Part shown: in pieces, positions 8,466 through 15,979 of the stretch
How the letters are laid out: every line of letters begins with the position of its first letter
Position numbering within the stretch: the first letter of the stretch is position 1
Assembly (NCBI GenBank): GCA_023399215.1
Contig: JAEWQJ010000044.1
Location: 1 to 31,175, forward strand
Reading direction: 5' to 3'
DNA: 31,175 nucleotides
From: Methanobacteriota archaeon
Lineage (GTDB): Archaea; Halobacteriota; Methanosarcinia; Methanosarcinales; Methanosarcinaceae
Translations under genes and position numbers: made by a program
Notes under the pieces: model-generated
The model's input: only the letters and a program-made list of their open reading frames with translations
Told to the model about the DNA's origin: nothing
Databases searched by the model: none

Positions 8466-8557
8466 TCAGATAAACATAAGAAGATCAAATAAACATAAAA
8501 AGGTCAAATAAACATAAAAAGGTCAGATAAACATAAAAAATCAGATAAACATAAATT
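8466..8557. repeat. 19-bp tandem repeat directly after a stop codon
   Basis: Five units of about 19 bp (core TCARATAAACATAAAAA) begin five bases after the stop of the universal stress protein gene. The TCA of successive units falls at 8467, 8486, 8505, 8524 and 8542. They lie in the 3' flank and are probably transcribed as a 3' untranslated region. Confidence 0.9.
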
Positions 8558-8630
8558 TAAAATTTTTCAGGGGCAGAGTCCCAGACCTTTTCTGGATAGA
8601 TTGATTACTTTTCTATGGAAATAACTAGCA

Positions 8631-9569
8631 ATGATAGGTCTTTTCATCAAAGTACTTGATTTTGCGTTTCCAGTACTTGCAATGATTTTTGTGGGGCTTG
8701 TGGGTACAAGCGTACTTTTAGAACTCGGCCTGATGCAGAAATTTTCCAGGCTTGTAAGCCCTATCTTTGCTTACACTAACCTTCCCGATACCTGCGCTTC
8801 AGCTTTCCTGGTGTCAATAGGGTCTACGGTAGCTGCAAATAGCATGCTTTTTCAGGCAAAAAAAGAGAATTGTCTGGAGGATCGAGAGGTCTTACTCTGT
8901 GCGATGATGAATTCTACGCCTGTTTATTTTCGGGAACTTTTCACTTACCAGATTCCGATAGTTCTGCCTGCACTTGGCCTTGTGGTAGGGGGATTTTATT
9001 CTACTGTATTCGTAGTCACAGCAGTATTCAAAATCCTGGTAATTGCAATTGCAAGCAAACTGTTCCTTAAAGGCAACTCCTGCAGAACCCCTGAACCGCA
9101 AAACAGAGAGAAAGTCTCCTTGAAAAGTGCGATTATCCGGGCTTTCAGAAAAGAGTTCAGGATTTTTTTAAAAATTGCAGGAGTTTACGTTATTGCAACT
9201 ACCATTATTTTTGTACTTCAGGAGCAGGGGTTTTTTGAAATTTTTAGTGTGCTTCCTCTTGCTGAATTTTTTAAAATTCCTCCAGGGTCGATTGTCCCGC
9301 TGACAAGCTATGTGGCTAGCCCAATTCTGGGAATCTCACTTCTGGGCCCTATGATTCACTCCGGGGAAATTACAAACATACAGGCAATGATTGTGCTCAT
9401 GCTTGGCAGTATGTTCATGCTCCCTATTTTTGCACTTCGAAGCCAGCTTCCAGGAAAAATAGCGATTTTCGGGACTCAATTGGGCTTTCAGATTGTCATA
9501 TACTCAACGGCAATAAGTGTGTTTGTAAGGCTCGCAATCCTTCTAGTACTTTTAAGTATCGCTCCATAG
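8631..9569 (+). CDS. Nucleoside-recognition (Gate) domain membrane protein
   Basis: This 312-residue integral membrane protein has about eight hydrophobic helices. Two similar halves each contain the Gate-type loop with conserved small and polar residues: FLVSIGSTVAANSML followed by AMMNSTPVYFRELF in the first, and LTSYVASPILGISLLGP in the second. A soluble linker at about 148-175 separates them. Gate-domain proteins are related to concentrative nucleoside transporters and to the SpmA/SpmB family. The substrate is unknown, so this is a predicted transporter or pore only. The ribosome site is weak. It sits between two universal stress protein genes, all on the plus strand, but intergenic distances argue against a single tight operon. 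Confidence 0.75.
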   Translation: MIGLFIKVLDFAFPVLAMIFVGLVGTSVLLELGLMQKFSRLVSPIFAYTNLPDTCASAFLVSIGSTVAANSMLFQAKKENCLEDREVLLCAMMNSTPVYFRELFTYQIPIVLPALGLVVGGFYSTVFVVTAVFKILVIAIASKLFLKGNSCRTPEPQNREKVSLKSAIIRAFRKEFRIFLKIAGVYVIATTIIFVLQEQGFFEIFSVLPLAEFFKIPPGSIVPLTSYVASPILGISLLGPMIHSGEITNIQAMIVLMLGSMFMLPIFALRSQLPGKIAIFGTQLGFQIVIYSTAISVFVRLAILLVLLSIAP

Positions 9570-9910
9570 TTCCGGGGCTATCGATGGGAGCTAGCGGCAC
9601 AAGATCGCAACAGTACGAAGTTATCGGTTTGGGGGCAGTGGTACAGAAGATGACTGTATCAAAATTAGTTGGATGATATTTATCTAAAAATGTATGTTCA
9701 AGAATTGAAGAGGAAGTTCTAGTAGAGAATAAATTAGAAAAAATAACTAAAAATTACTTGTATAAACTTAAGAAAGATATAAAAAATATGTTTGTGAACG
9801 GGGTTTTTTTGGAGGAGGTTAAAATATGTTGGATATAATTATTGTCAATAATATTTGATTTGAGCTTACCCGTTCATCAACCCCCTGTGACGATTAAGCT
9901 ATATATAAGT

Positions 9911-9951
9911 GTTCTGGTGCGCAAAAAGAGAATTCCTTTTTGTGTCAGAAC
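9911..9951. other. Strong imperfect hairpin, possible RNA element
   Basis: The left arm GTTCTGGTGCGCAAAAAG (9911-9928) pairs with CTTTTTGTGTCAGAAC (9936-9951): six outer pairs, an internal loop, then six inner pairs. A TATA box (9900-9908) lies immediately upstream, but the expected start site would fall inside the hairpin. It may therefore belong to a transcript starting further left, or act as DNA. Confidence 0.45.
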
Positions 9952-10020
9952 GGTCGGGAATAAATTCAACTTCAGGGACTTTTTGTCCTTATATAGCTAA
10001 TAAATCGATTTAAAACAGTA

Positions 10021-10142
10021 AAATAATATTAAAACAATATTAAAACAATAAATTGATATTAAAACAATATTAAAACAATAAATTGATATTAAAACGATAA
10101 ACCAATGTTAAAACAATAAATCAATATTAAAATAATATTATT
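10021..10142. repeat. AT-rich 30-bp tandem repeat
   Basis: Two nearly identical 30-bp units (10021-10050 and 10051-10080), built from shorter TATTAAAACAA blocks, decay into partial copies up to about 10142. They lie about 300 bases before the second universal stress protein gene. Confidence 0.8.
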
Positions 10143-10340
10143 TTTTCTGTTGCATATCAGGGTTGAGGTAATCTTAATTAGTAAATAATAAAACTTAACG
10201 AAAAAGTAATTTATATATGACTCTATATATCAGTATTGGAAGATGTATTTTCCCGGCAGGTGTGAAAAAACGTAAAAATGTCTGCACAAGAGAGATTTCC
10301 AAAGATGTAATAGAAAGCTCCAGAATAAGAGTTGTACAAT

Positions 10341-10424
10341 GTAGTGTAAAAATTGTAGTGTAAAAATTGTAACGTAAAAATTGTAGTGTAAAAATTGTAA
10401 CGTAAAAATTGTAATATAAAAATC
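10341..10424. repeat. 14-bp tandem repeat, six copies, in leader of second stress protein
   Basis: Six 14-bp units (GTAGTGTAAAAATT or GTAACGTAAAAATT) start at 10341, 10355, 10369, 10383, 10397 and 10411. The two variants partly alternate. The array ends two bases before the GGAG ribosome site of the following gene, so it is probably within the promoter or 5' leader. Confidence 0.9.
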
Positions 10425-10435
10425 TGGAGCTTTAA

Positions 10436-10906
10436 TTGGGGGATTTTAATTTGGAAGACAAAAGTTACGACAAAATAATGATTGCAACCGACGGTTCGAA
10501 ACAGGTAGAAAAGGCAGTCGAGGCAGCAGTTCAGCTTGCTAAGATTACTGGAGCAAGACTCTACGCCGTATACGTAATTGCCTCAGCGGGCTATACTCCG
10601 AGAAATTTCGGGTGGGAAGAGTCACTGAGGGAAATTCTCGAGGCTGAAGCGAAAAAAGCCGTTACTTTTGTTGAAGAGGCGGGAAAAGTTTCAGGTGTTA
10701 AGGTCGAACCTGTAACTCTTGAAGGGCATCCTGCAGACAGAATTATGAAATTTGCAGAACAGGAAGACATGGACCTTATAGTTATGGGTACACTTGGAAG
10801 AACCGGGCTTGACAGGTTCCTGCTTGGGAGCATAGCCGAAAATGTAGTAAGGCATTCAAAAACACCTGTGATGGTCGTAAAAGGCGAAGCCGAAACAGAA
10901 AGTTGA
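10436..10906 (+). CDS. Universal stress protein (UspA family), second copy
   Basis: The 156-residue protein is closely similar to the one at 8006-8461 over its whole length (KIMIATDGS, LYAVYVIAS, GTLGRTGLDRFLLGS). The ATP-binding G-x2-G-x9-G-S motif is intact near the C terminus. Two TTG starts are possible. The first at 10436 has GGAG six bases before it; the second at 10451 has GGGGGA seven bases before it and gives 151 residues, the same length as the paralogue. There is no ATG. The pair looks like a tandem duplication later separated by the membrane-protein gene. Confidence 0.94.
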   Translation: MGDFNLEDKSYDKIMIATDGSKQVEKAVEAAVQLAKITGARLYAVYVIASAGYTPRNFGWEESLREILEAEAKKAVTFVEEAGKVSGVKVEPVTLEGHPADRIMKFAEQEDMDLIVMGTLGRTGLDRFLLGSIAENVVRHSKTPVMVVKGEAETES

Positions 10907-10945
10907 AAATGATAAGAGCCGATAAGAGCCAGAAATTTTCATTTG

Positions 10946-10974
10946 TTTTAGGGCGGCTATTCCACACCCTAAAA
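10946..10974 (+). terminator. Hairpin after second stress protein gene
   Basis: TTTTAGGG (10946-10953) pairs with CCCTAAAA (10967-10974) around a 13-base loop, 40 bases after the stop codon. There is no long T-run after it, so it is a weak terminator call. The remainder up to 11464 shows nothing else recognisable. Confidence 0.35.
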
Positions 10975-11464
10975 AGGTTGTCTGACAATAACCTTCGTAA
11001 TTAACCTTTGGTAATAAGAGTTTTCTGTTCAATTACTATATTACTTATTTTATACTGATTTTTTGATATTATTTGTGGCATTCATCAAATCTTCAAAAAA
11101 TCAAGTATAGACTTTACCTCCAGATATTCGAGATCTCATTCCTTTAGATCACATTTCTATTTGGTTGAGTCTTTTATAGATAAGATGGATTTTAGTTAAT
11201 TTTAAATTAGGTCTAATGGTTCTGGACATCCTTCATATCATCCATGTATAATGTGTAAGATTTTGCTTCAATCCATGCTTGAGATGGGATATTGGTAACC
11301 CATCCGTGCTCCCGATGTAATTAAATTTCATGTATCTTTGGAATAGACCTAAATTCAAGGTTGGCTTCTAATGCAAAATCGATAGCTTTCAGGCAAGAAA
11401 ATTCCTTAACCGATGACCAATAAATTAAATTTTTAATTTTTCCCTATTCATTATTTGTGGTATA

Positions 11465-12703
11465 TTACTCGTGGTATTTTTGAAGCATAAGTGGCCAATT
11501 TTTGCAGTCTTTCGCAAATTCTAAGTCTGCATAATATTCCGAAACGGGAATAAGTGGTGGAATTAAATAGATTGATGCTCCACAACATTGGTCGTAGCCA
11601 TTTCCGAGATGCGATTCTGCAATAATGAATTTTTCCGAATTAGGTTCGAATTCAGTGATAACTTTTTGTATCGCCTGATTTAGATTATTGTCCTGAATTA
11701 AACCTGATAATACCTTGCAGAAATGAGACACATCCCATAGAGTGTAGGTGCAAAAGCTCTTCGATTTGTTTTGAGCACTCTGCATATTATTAATTACATC
11801 AGGCATCTTATCGATCAATGCTTTAGCCAGCGAATCCAAACTCTTTGTGGTATCTTTCACTCTTGAAAGGTCGAAAGCCGACTGAGTCACATTAGATCGA
11901 CCCCATTTTTTGTAAGTTTCTGTATAAACCTTTACGATCTCACAACAAATATCTGGCGTTGAAATCTCCGGATTTTTGGACATCATGTCAAGTATGGCTT
12001 CGTATGGCCATCCTTCATTAGGCTCATTTGCCTCAGATGCAACAATATATTTTACGTATGGTGCTGCTTGATAGGCCACCTCGAAGTTACTCATAAGGCA
12101 AGCATCCATGCCCAGAATATCCAATGGTTGTCCAATTATTTCTTTTGCAGAAGCAAGGACTTTGCCCAGCTCTATTGTGTCTAGAGAATGGCCTGATCCA
12201 TCATCGATACAGATCTCCCTCAATTCCGGTAAGTCCAGATTAAGGATATTACTGATAGTCGTATTGAATAGGGTTCTCTTTAATTCTGACGCTGATAAAA
12301 AATTCGCTTCACGTACATTCCAATTCCTGGTCCTCTCATATCTAGCGAGCCTGTCAAAATCACCAGGCTTCCACCCCCCACCATGATTCCACAAAATCAA
12401 TGCGTAGCGTTCGGCTGGATAATATTCATAAGACCAGGCTATGAAATTCTCGAGAACAAGCGGATCTCCAGAGTCAGTTTTTCCTAAACATTCAACCTTC
12501 TCATTGATACCCCCACGTTGAATATAGAAACGTCTGGTGCCTTCAATACCCGCATTATCAAATTGGACTAAAACATTAACTTCAGGGCTCGAGCCGATTT
12601 GCCTCATTTCTTTTAGATCTTCATCGCCAGCCGTTGATAAATTATTATCGCCGGCCATATAAACCATGTACGTCCATTTGGCTTTCGTTTCCATTATCTT
12701 CAT
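11465..12703 (-). CDS. Clostripain-family (C11) cysteine peptidase
   Basis: This 412-residue protein has the clan CD caspase-like fold of clostripain. The first strand region is TYMVYMAGDNNL (11-22), the catalytic His107 is in LILWNHGGGW, and the catalytic Cys202 is in LGMDACLMSNFEVAYQ. Between them is the usual acidic stretch, here CIDDGSGHSLDTIEL (165-179). Family members cut after basic residues, often Arg. There is no signal peptide or membrane segment, so the enzyme appears cytosolic, unlike secreted bacterial clostripain. Two ATGs (12703 and 12694) are possible. A TATA-like TTTTATATTA near 12720-12730 suggests a very short leader. It appears to be a single-gene unit. Confidence 0.88.
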   Translation of the reverse strand: MKIMETKAKWTYMVYMAGDNNLSTAGDEDLKEMRQIGSSPEVNVLVQFDNAGIEGTRRFYIQRGGINEKVECLGKTDSGDPLVLENFIAWSYEYYPAERYALILWNHGGGWKPGDFDRLARYERTRNWNVREANFLSASELKRTLFNTTISNILNLDLPELREICIDDGSGHSLDTIELGKVLASAKEIIGQPLDILGMDACLMSNFEVAYQAAPYVKYIVASEANEPNEGWPYEAILDMMSKNPEISTPDICCEIVKVYTETYKKWGRSNVTQSAFDLSRVKDTTKSLDSLAKALIDKMPDVINNMQSAQNKSKSFCTYTLWDVSHFCKVLSGLIQDNNLNQAIQKVITEFEPNSEKFIIAESHLGNGYDQCCGASIYLIPPLIPVSEYYADLEFAKDCKNWPLMLQKYHE

Positions 12704-13326
12704 CTTTTTATTTAAAACCTAATATAAAAACTCAACTATCTCTTCGAATCAAATACTCTGAGTGATTAAAGTTAAAATTCGGAAAATAATCCCCCACTTA
12801 ATTCCTCACTCAAAACAACACAGAGCCGTATTTTACTGATTGTATTTTTTATCTGTAAAAGCGGTGTTTTTTAATAGATATTATATATAATTAGGAACAT
12901 ATAATTATTAGAGAATCTGTATTTAGGACTTATAGTCACAATTGATGTAACCTGTATCGGCAGGCAGATATTAAAATGTGAAAATTAATTGTTATGATGT
13001 TTTTGAAACTATAGCTGTATCTCACATGTTCATGAGATCACATATGTCCCAAACATGGGTTCATATAAAGGTGGACTTATGGTATTGACATATTAGAAAC
13101 AGTTAGTTATATGGCAAAACAGATTCGAAAGGAGATACTCGAAGGAGATACTCGAAGGAGATACGCCGAAAATACAAAGTACTTGCCGAAAGCCGGATGT
13201 AAAAAATAAAAAAGATTTCATGTAAAATAATTTTTATTAAAACCCTGGATTAATAGTAATCAACCTTAGTAATCAACCTTAGTAATCAACCTAATTCTTG
13301 AAAAAAGAAAGGCTCTTTTAAGAGCC
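12704..13326. other. Intergenic region, short repeats and TATA-like sequence
   Basis: No convincing gene was seen. A TATA-rich stretch (about 12880-12893) lies in the middle. Three tandem copies of a 13-bp GGAGATACTCGAA-type unit lie at about 13127-13165. Three further 13-bp repeats (13254-13292) lie next to the pmbA terminator. Confidence 0.5.
13254..13292. repeat. 13-bp tandem repeat, three perfect copies
   Basis: TAGTAATCAACCT occurs at 13254, 13267 and 13280. It lies just beyond the terminator of pmbA, in its 3' flank. Confidence 0.9.
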
Positions 13327-13327
13327 T
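13301..13327 (-). terminator. Intrinsic-type terminator of the lonB-tldD-pmbA operon
   Basis: On the minus strand AGGCTCTT and AAGAGCCT form a hairpin that begins within the pmbA stop codon and is followed by TTCTTTTTTC. Hairpin and T-run are in the right order and orientation to end this operon. Confidence 0.7.
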
Positions 13328-14637
13328 TAACCTATAACACTCATATCCGAAACCCGGATAGAAGGTGTAATTATTCCTCCGACCTTCCTGACATCAAAGC
13401 CTGCTCCTGAGATCTGCTTCAAGAGCTCGAAAGCATTGCCCGAAATCATAAGGGATTTTATAGGCTTATCAAGTGCTCCGTCTTTAATTGTGAAGGCATT
13501 TCTGGCCTCTACGGAGAAGTCTCCTGAAATCGAGTTTGCTGTATGGGCACCGATTACTGTGTTTACGAAGATCCCGGACTGCGTATCGGCAATAACATCC
13601 GTCTGAGGATAATCAACGATAACGTTCCTGAGCCCTACTGAAGGAGGGCTTGTGTAAGAAGACCTTGAGCTATTCCCTGTACTCTTTACGCCTGCTTTTC
13701 CTGCGGTATAACTGTCATAGAGGTAAGTCTCAAGCACACCTTTCTCAATCACGGTAGTGCGCTGCGAAGGAACACCTTCGTCATCCGAAGCCGATGTTTC
13801 CAGTCCTGCTTCAATGAGCCCGTCATCGTAGATACTGAGTTCAGGCACCGCCAGCTCTTCTCCGACTTTATCTATCAAGCCTGACCTTCCCTTCTGGACA
13901 TTATCCGCGTCAAGCGAAGGAGCAAGTGCTTCCTCAATAATGTCTGAAATGGCAAACGGATGGAAAATCACATCAGTTTTTTGCGGTTCGATTTTTATTC
14001 CGCCATTGGACTTCATTGCAAGCTCGGCTGCATTCTTTCCGAGGGCAAAGAAATCAATATCCAGAGAACGGGAAATCCCAAAGTCATAGGCTGTTGAAGC
14101 CTGCCCATTTACAGTAATGACATCCACAAAACCGGAAACTGCTGTTGATTCCTCTTCGATTTCTATGCCATTTGTGTTCAGGATAAGTTGCTTGCCCTTT
14201 GACCGGGTAAAGCCTCCTGATGTTGGAAGCGTGCCTGGAACTTCTTTTGTGCCTTCAATAAGTGCCAGGGCATACTCAATACAGGATTCAAGGTCCAGAG
14301 TCTCGACTTTTTTATCAAAGATACCCGAGACAGTGGGATATTTCCCATTAGATGGAAGACTTACCCAATCAGGGTCACTTTCCCTGACCCTGGCTTCGGC
14401 AACTGCAACCTCAACAGCATCCTCTATTTGTGCTGCCGAATTCGTGCTGGCAAAGCCCACGGATCCGTTTACTATAGCCCTGATTCCTATGCCTTCCGAG
14501 AAACGGTCTTTAGCGTTTTCAAGTGCATCTTTTCTAAAATTCACACCTGTTGAGTGGTTTGCAGCATAATATATTTCAGCTTCTTCAGCCCCTGCTTTTT
14601 CTGCAAGCTTGAGGGCTTTTCTTGCAAGCTCGTACAT
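13327..14637 (-). CDS. pmbA: TldE/PmbA family protein, partner of TldD
   Basis: This is the TldE (PmbA) subunit of the TldD/TldE heterodimeric peptidase that degrades unfolded peptides. The 436-residue product begins MYELARKALK and has the family's N-terminal pattern (GAEEAEIYYA, then VNFRKDALENAKD) and the C-terminal GGIITPSIRV. It lacks the HExxxH metal site, as expected, since catalysis is in TldD. The frame is open further upstream to 14724, but the ATG at 14637 has a perfect GGAGGTG site and lies 2 bases after the tldD stop, so the longer start is rejected. It is the last gene of the lonB-tldD-pmbA operon, followed by a terminator. Confidence 0.93.
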   Translation of the reverse strand: MYELARKALKLAEKAGAEEAEIYYAANHSTGVNFRKDALENAKDRFSEGIGIRAIVNGSVGFASTNSAAQIEDAVEVAVAEARVRESDPDWVSLPSNGKYPTVSGIFDKKVETLDLESCIEYALALIEGTKEVPGTLPTSGGFTRSKGKQLILNTNGIEIEEESTAVSGFVDVITVNGQASTAYDFGISRSLDIDFFALGKNAAELAMKSNGGIKIEPQKTDVIFHPFAISDIIEEALAPSLDADNVQKGRSGLIDKVGEELAVPELSIYDDGLIEAGLETSASDDEGVPSQRTTVIEKGVLETYLYDSYTAGKAGVKSTGNSSRSSYTSPPSVGLRNVIVDYPQTDVIADTQSGIFVNTVIGAHTANSISGDFSVEARNAFTIKDGALDKPIKSLMISGNAFELLKQISGAGFDVRKVGGIITPSIRVSDMSVIG

Positions 14638-14639
14638 CT

Positions 14640-15977
14640 TCAGGCACCTCCCACAAGGGCTTTTGAGATAGCCAGATGAGGAGAACCATCTGATACGGGT
14701 ACAAGCTGCCCGGCTTTTCCGCATCTGCCTGCAGTCATTTTAAGGTCGTTGCCCACAAGTGCCACATGGTTGAGAATCTCAAGAGTTTTGCCGGAGAGAG
14801 AAACGTCCCGTACAAGTTCTGTGAGTTCTCCGTTCCTTATCAGGTACCCTTTCTCGGCATTGAACTGAAAAATCCCTTCTCCGGTATTTACTTGTCCTCC
14901 TCTTGAGCCTATGAGGTACATCCCGTCTTTTACCTCTTCAAGCATCTCTTCAAACCTGGCATCACCGTTATCTATGAATGTATTGCTCATCCTTACAACG
15001 GGCATTGAATAGCCCTGAGCTCTGCAGTTCCCTGGAGTTCCTCCAAGTTTCGCTGCAGTTTCCCGGGAATGAAGATAGGAATTAAAAACCCCGTTCTTGA
15101 TTATTTCTGTCCTTTTTGATTGTGCCCCTTCGGCATCAAAAGGATAGTATCCAAACTCGTGTAGGGTAGGGTCATCGATAATCGTAACAAGGGGAGATGC
15201 AATCTGTTCCCCAATCCGGTTTTCAAGAATGGAGTCTCCCTCAAGGACAAGATCAGCTTCAGCTGCATGTCCAACGGCTTCGTGGGCAAAGACACCAGCC
15301 AGTTCCTGGTCAAGGACCACAGGCATTTCTCCGCCTTTAGGGGTTTTCGCTTTGAGAAGTTCAATTGCGGTATTTCCTGCCTTGTTAGCAAGTTCCAGAA
15401 CATTTTCTTTCTTGAAAACCTCATACCCGTATCCAAAGCGGCTTTCTCTGCCTGCCTGATATACCCCATTTTCCGAAGCAACTGCCGAAACCGCAAAACC
15501 GACGTTCATAAGCTCATAAGCACCTTCAATTCCATCGGAACTCCTGTACTCGACTTTAAATTCGGATTCCAGGTACATTACCTTGGTACTGTTGACGCCC
15601 TTTACTTTTGCATGGGTTTCTATACTTTTTAAAAGATCGACTTTTTCCTCAATAGAAACATCCCTTGGGTCGATTCTGACCTCAGGGAGATTCTTTACAT
15701 TTGGAGGATTTATGGTTGCAAGTTCCACGTCTTCCTTGGGGGTATTTGCGTTCATAGAAAAAGCAAGTTTTGAGGCTGCCTCAACACCCTGTTTGAGGTC
15801 AACTCCCCCCTCTACAGACGTATAACCCCAGGAACCACCACAGAGAGCCCTTACACCGGCCCCCCGTGCAAAGTTTCTGGATAGTTCCTCGATCTTTCCG
15901 TTATCCAGAATAATTGAGGTGGAACTGCCCTCAATTACCCTGCAGTCATAAAATTTAATATCCTGCATAATAGTCAT
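14640..15977 (-). CDS. tldD: TldD metallopeptidase
   Basis: TldD is the catalytic, zinc-dependent half of the TldD/TldE complex. From the ATG at 15977 the protein has 445 residues. The metal site HEAVGHAAEAD is at 232-242 (His232, Glu233, His237). The family's RSSDGIEGAYE stretch and glycine-rich SRGGQVNTGEG stretch are also present. The chosen start lies 2 bases after the lonB stop and has an AGGA site 7 bases upstream; an ATG 15 bases earlier overlaps lonB and has no site. In bacteria TldD/TldE trims peptide antibiotics and degrades unfolded peptides in a narrow internal channel. The same operon order with LonB suggests a role in clearing peptides. Confidence 0.95.
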   Translation of the reverse strand: MTIMQDIKFYDCRVIEGSSTSIILDNGKIEELSRNFARGAGVRALCGGSWGYTSVEGGVDLKQGVEAASKLAFSMNANTPKEDVELATINPPNVKNLPEVRIDPRDVSIEEKVDLLKSIETHAKVKGVNSTKVMYLESEFKVEYRSSDGIEGAYELMNVGFAVSAVASENGVYQAGRESRFGYGYEVFKKENVLELANKAGNTAIELLKAKTPKGGEMPVVLDQELAGVFAHEAVGHAAEADLVLEGDSILENRIGEQIASPLVTIIDDPTLHEFGYYPFDAEGAQSKRTEIIKNGVFNSYLHSRETAAKLGGTPGNCRAQGYSMPVVRMSNTFIDNGDARFEEMLEEVKDGMYLIGSRGGQVNTGEGIFQFNAEKGYLIRNGELTELVRDVSLSGKTLEILNHVALVGNDLKMTAGRCGKAGQLVPVSDGSPHLAISKALVGGA

Positions 15978-15979
15978 AA

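Larger units (their letters stand above)
9570..10435. other. Intergenic region with micro-frame, hairpin and repeats
   Basis: No conventional gene is present. Several structures lie here: a TATA-like stretch (9776-9786); GGAGGAGG (9811-9818) before a 10-codon frame MLDIIIVNNI (9826-9858) that contains a perfect palindrome ATTATTGTCAATAAT (9838-9852); 8-bp inverted arms around it (9795-9802 and 9869-9876); TATATATAA (9900-9908); a long hairpin (9911-9951); a small GGGAC-TTTTT-GTCC hairpin near 9975-9988; and two repeat arrays. Confidence 0.6.

Noticed and set aside
12979..13089. About 36-codon plus-strand frame starting at GTG in the gap upstream of the peptidase gene
   Set aside because: No ribosome site, no promoter at a sensible distance, and no recognisable composition.
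14638..14724. Longer N terminus for PmbA
   Set aside because: The additional 29 residues overlap tldD and are out-of-frame tldD sequence; the ATG at 14637 has a perfect GGAGGTG.
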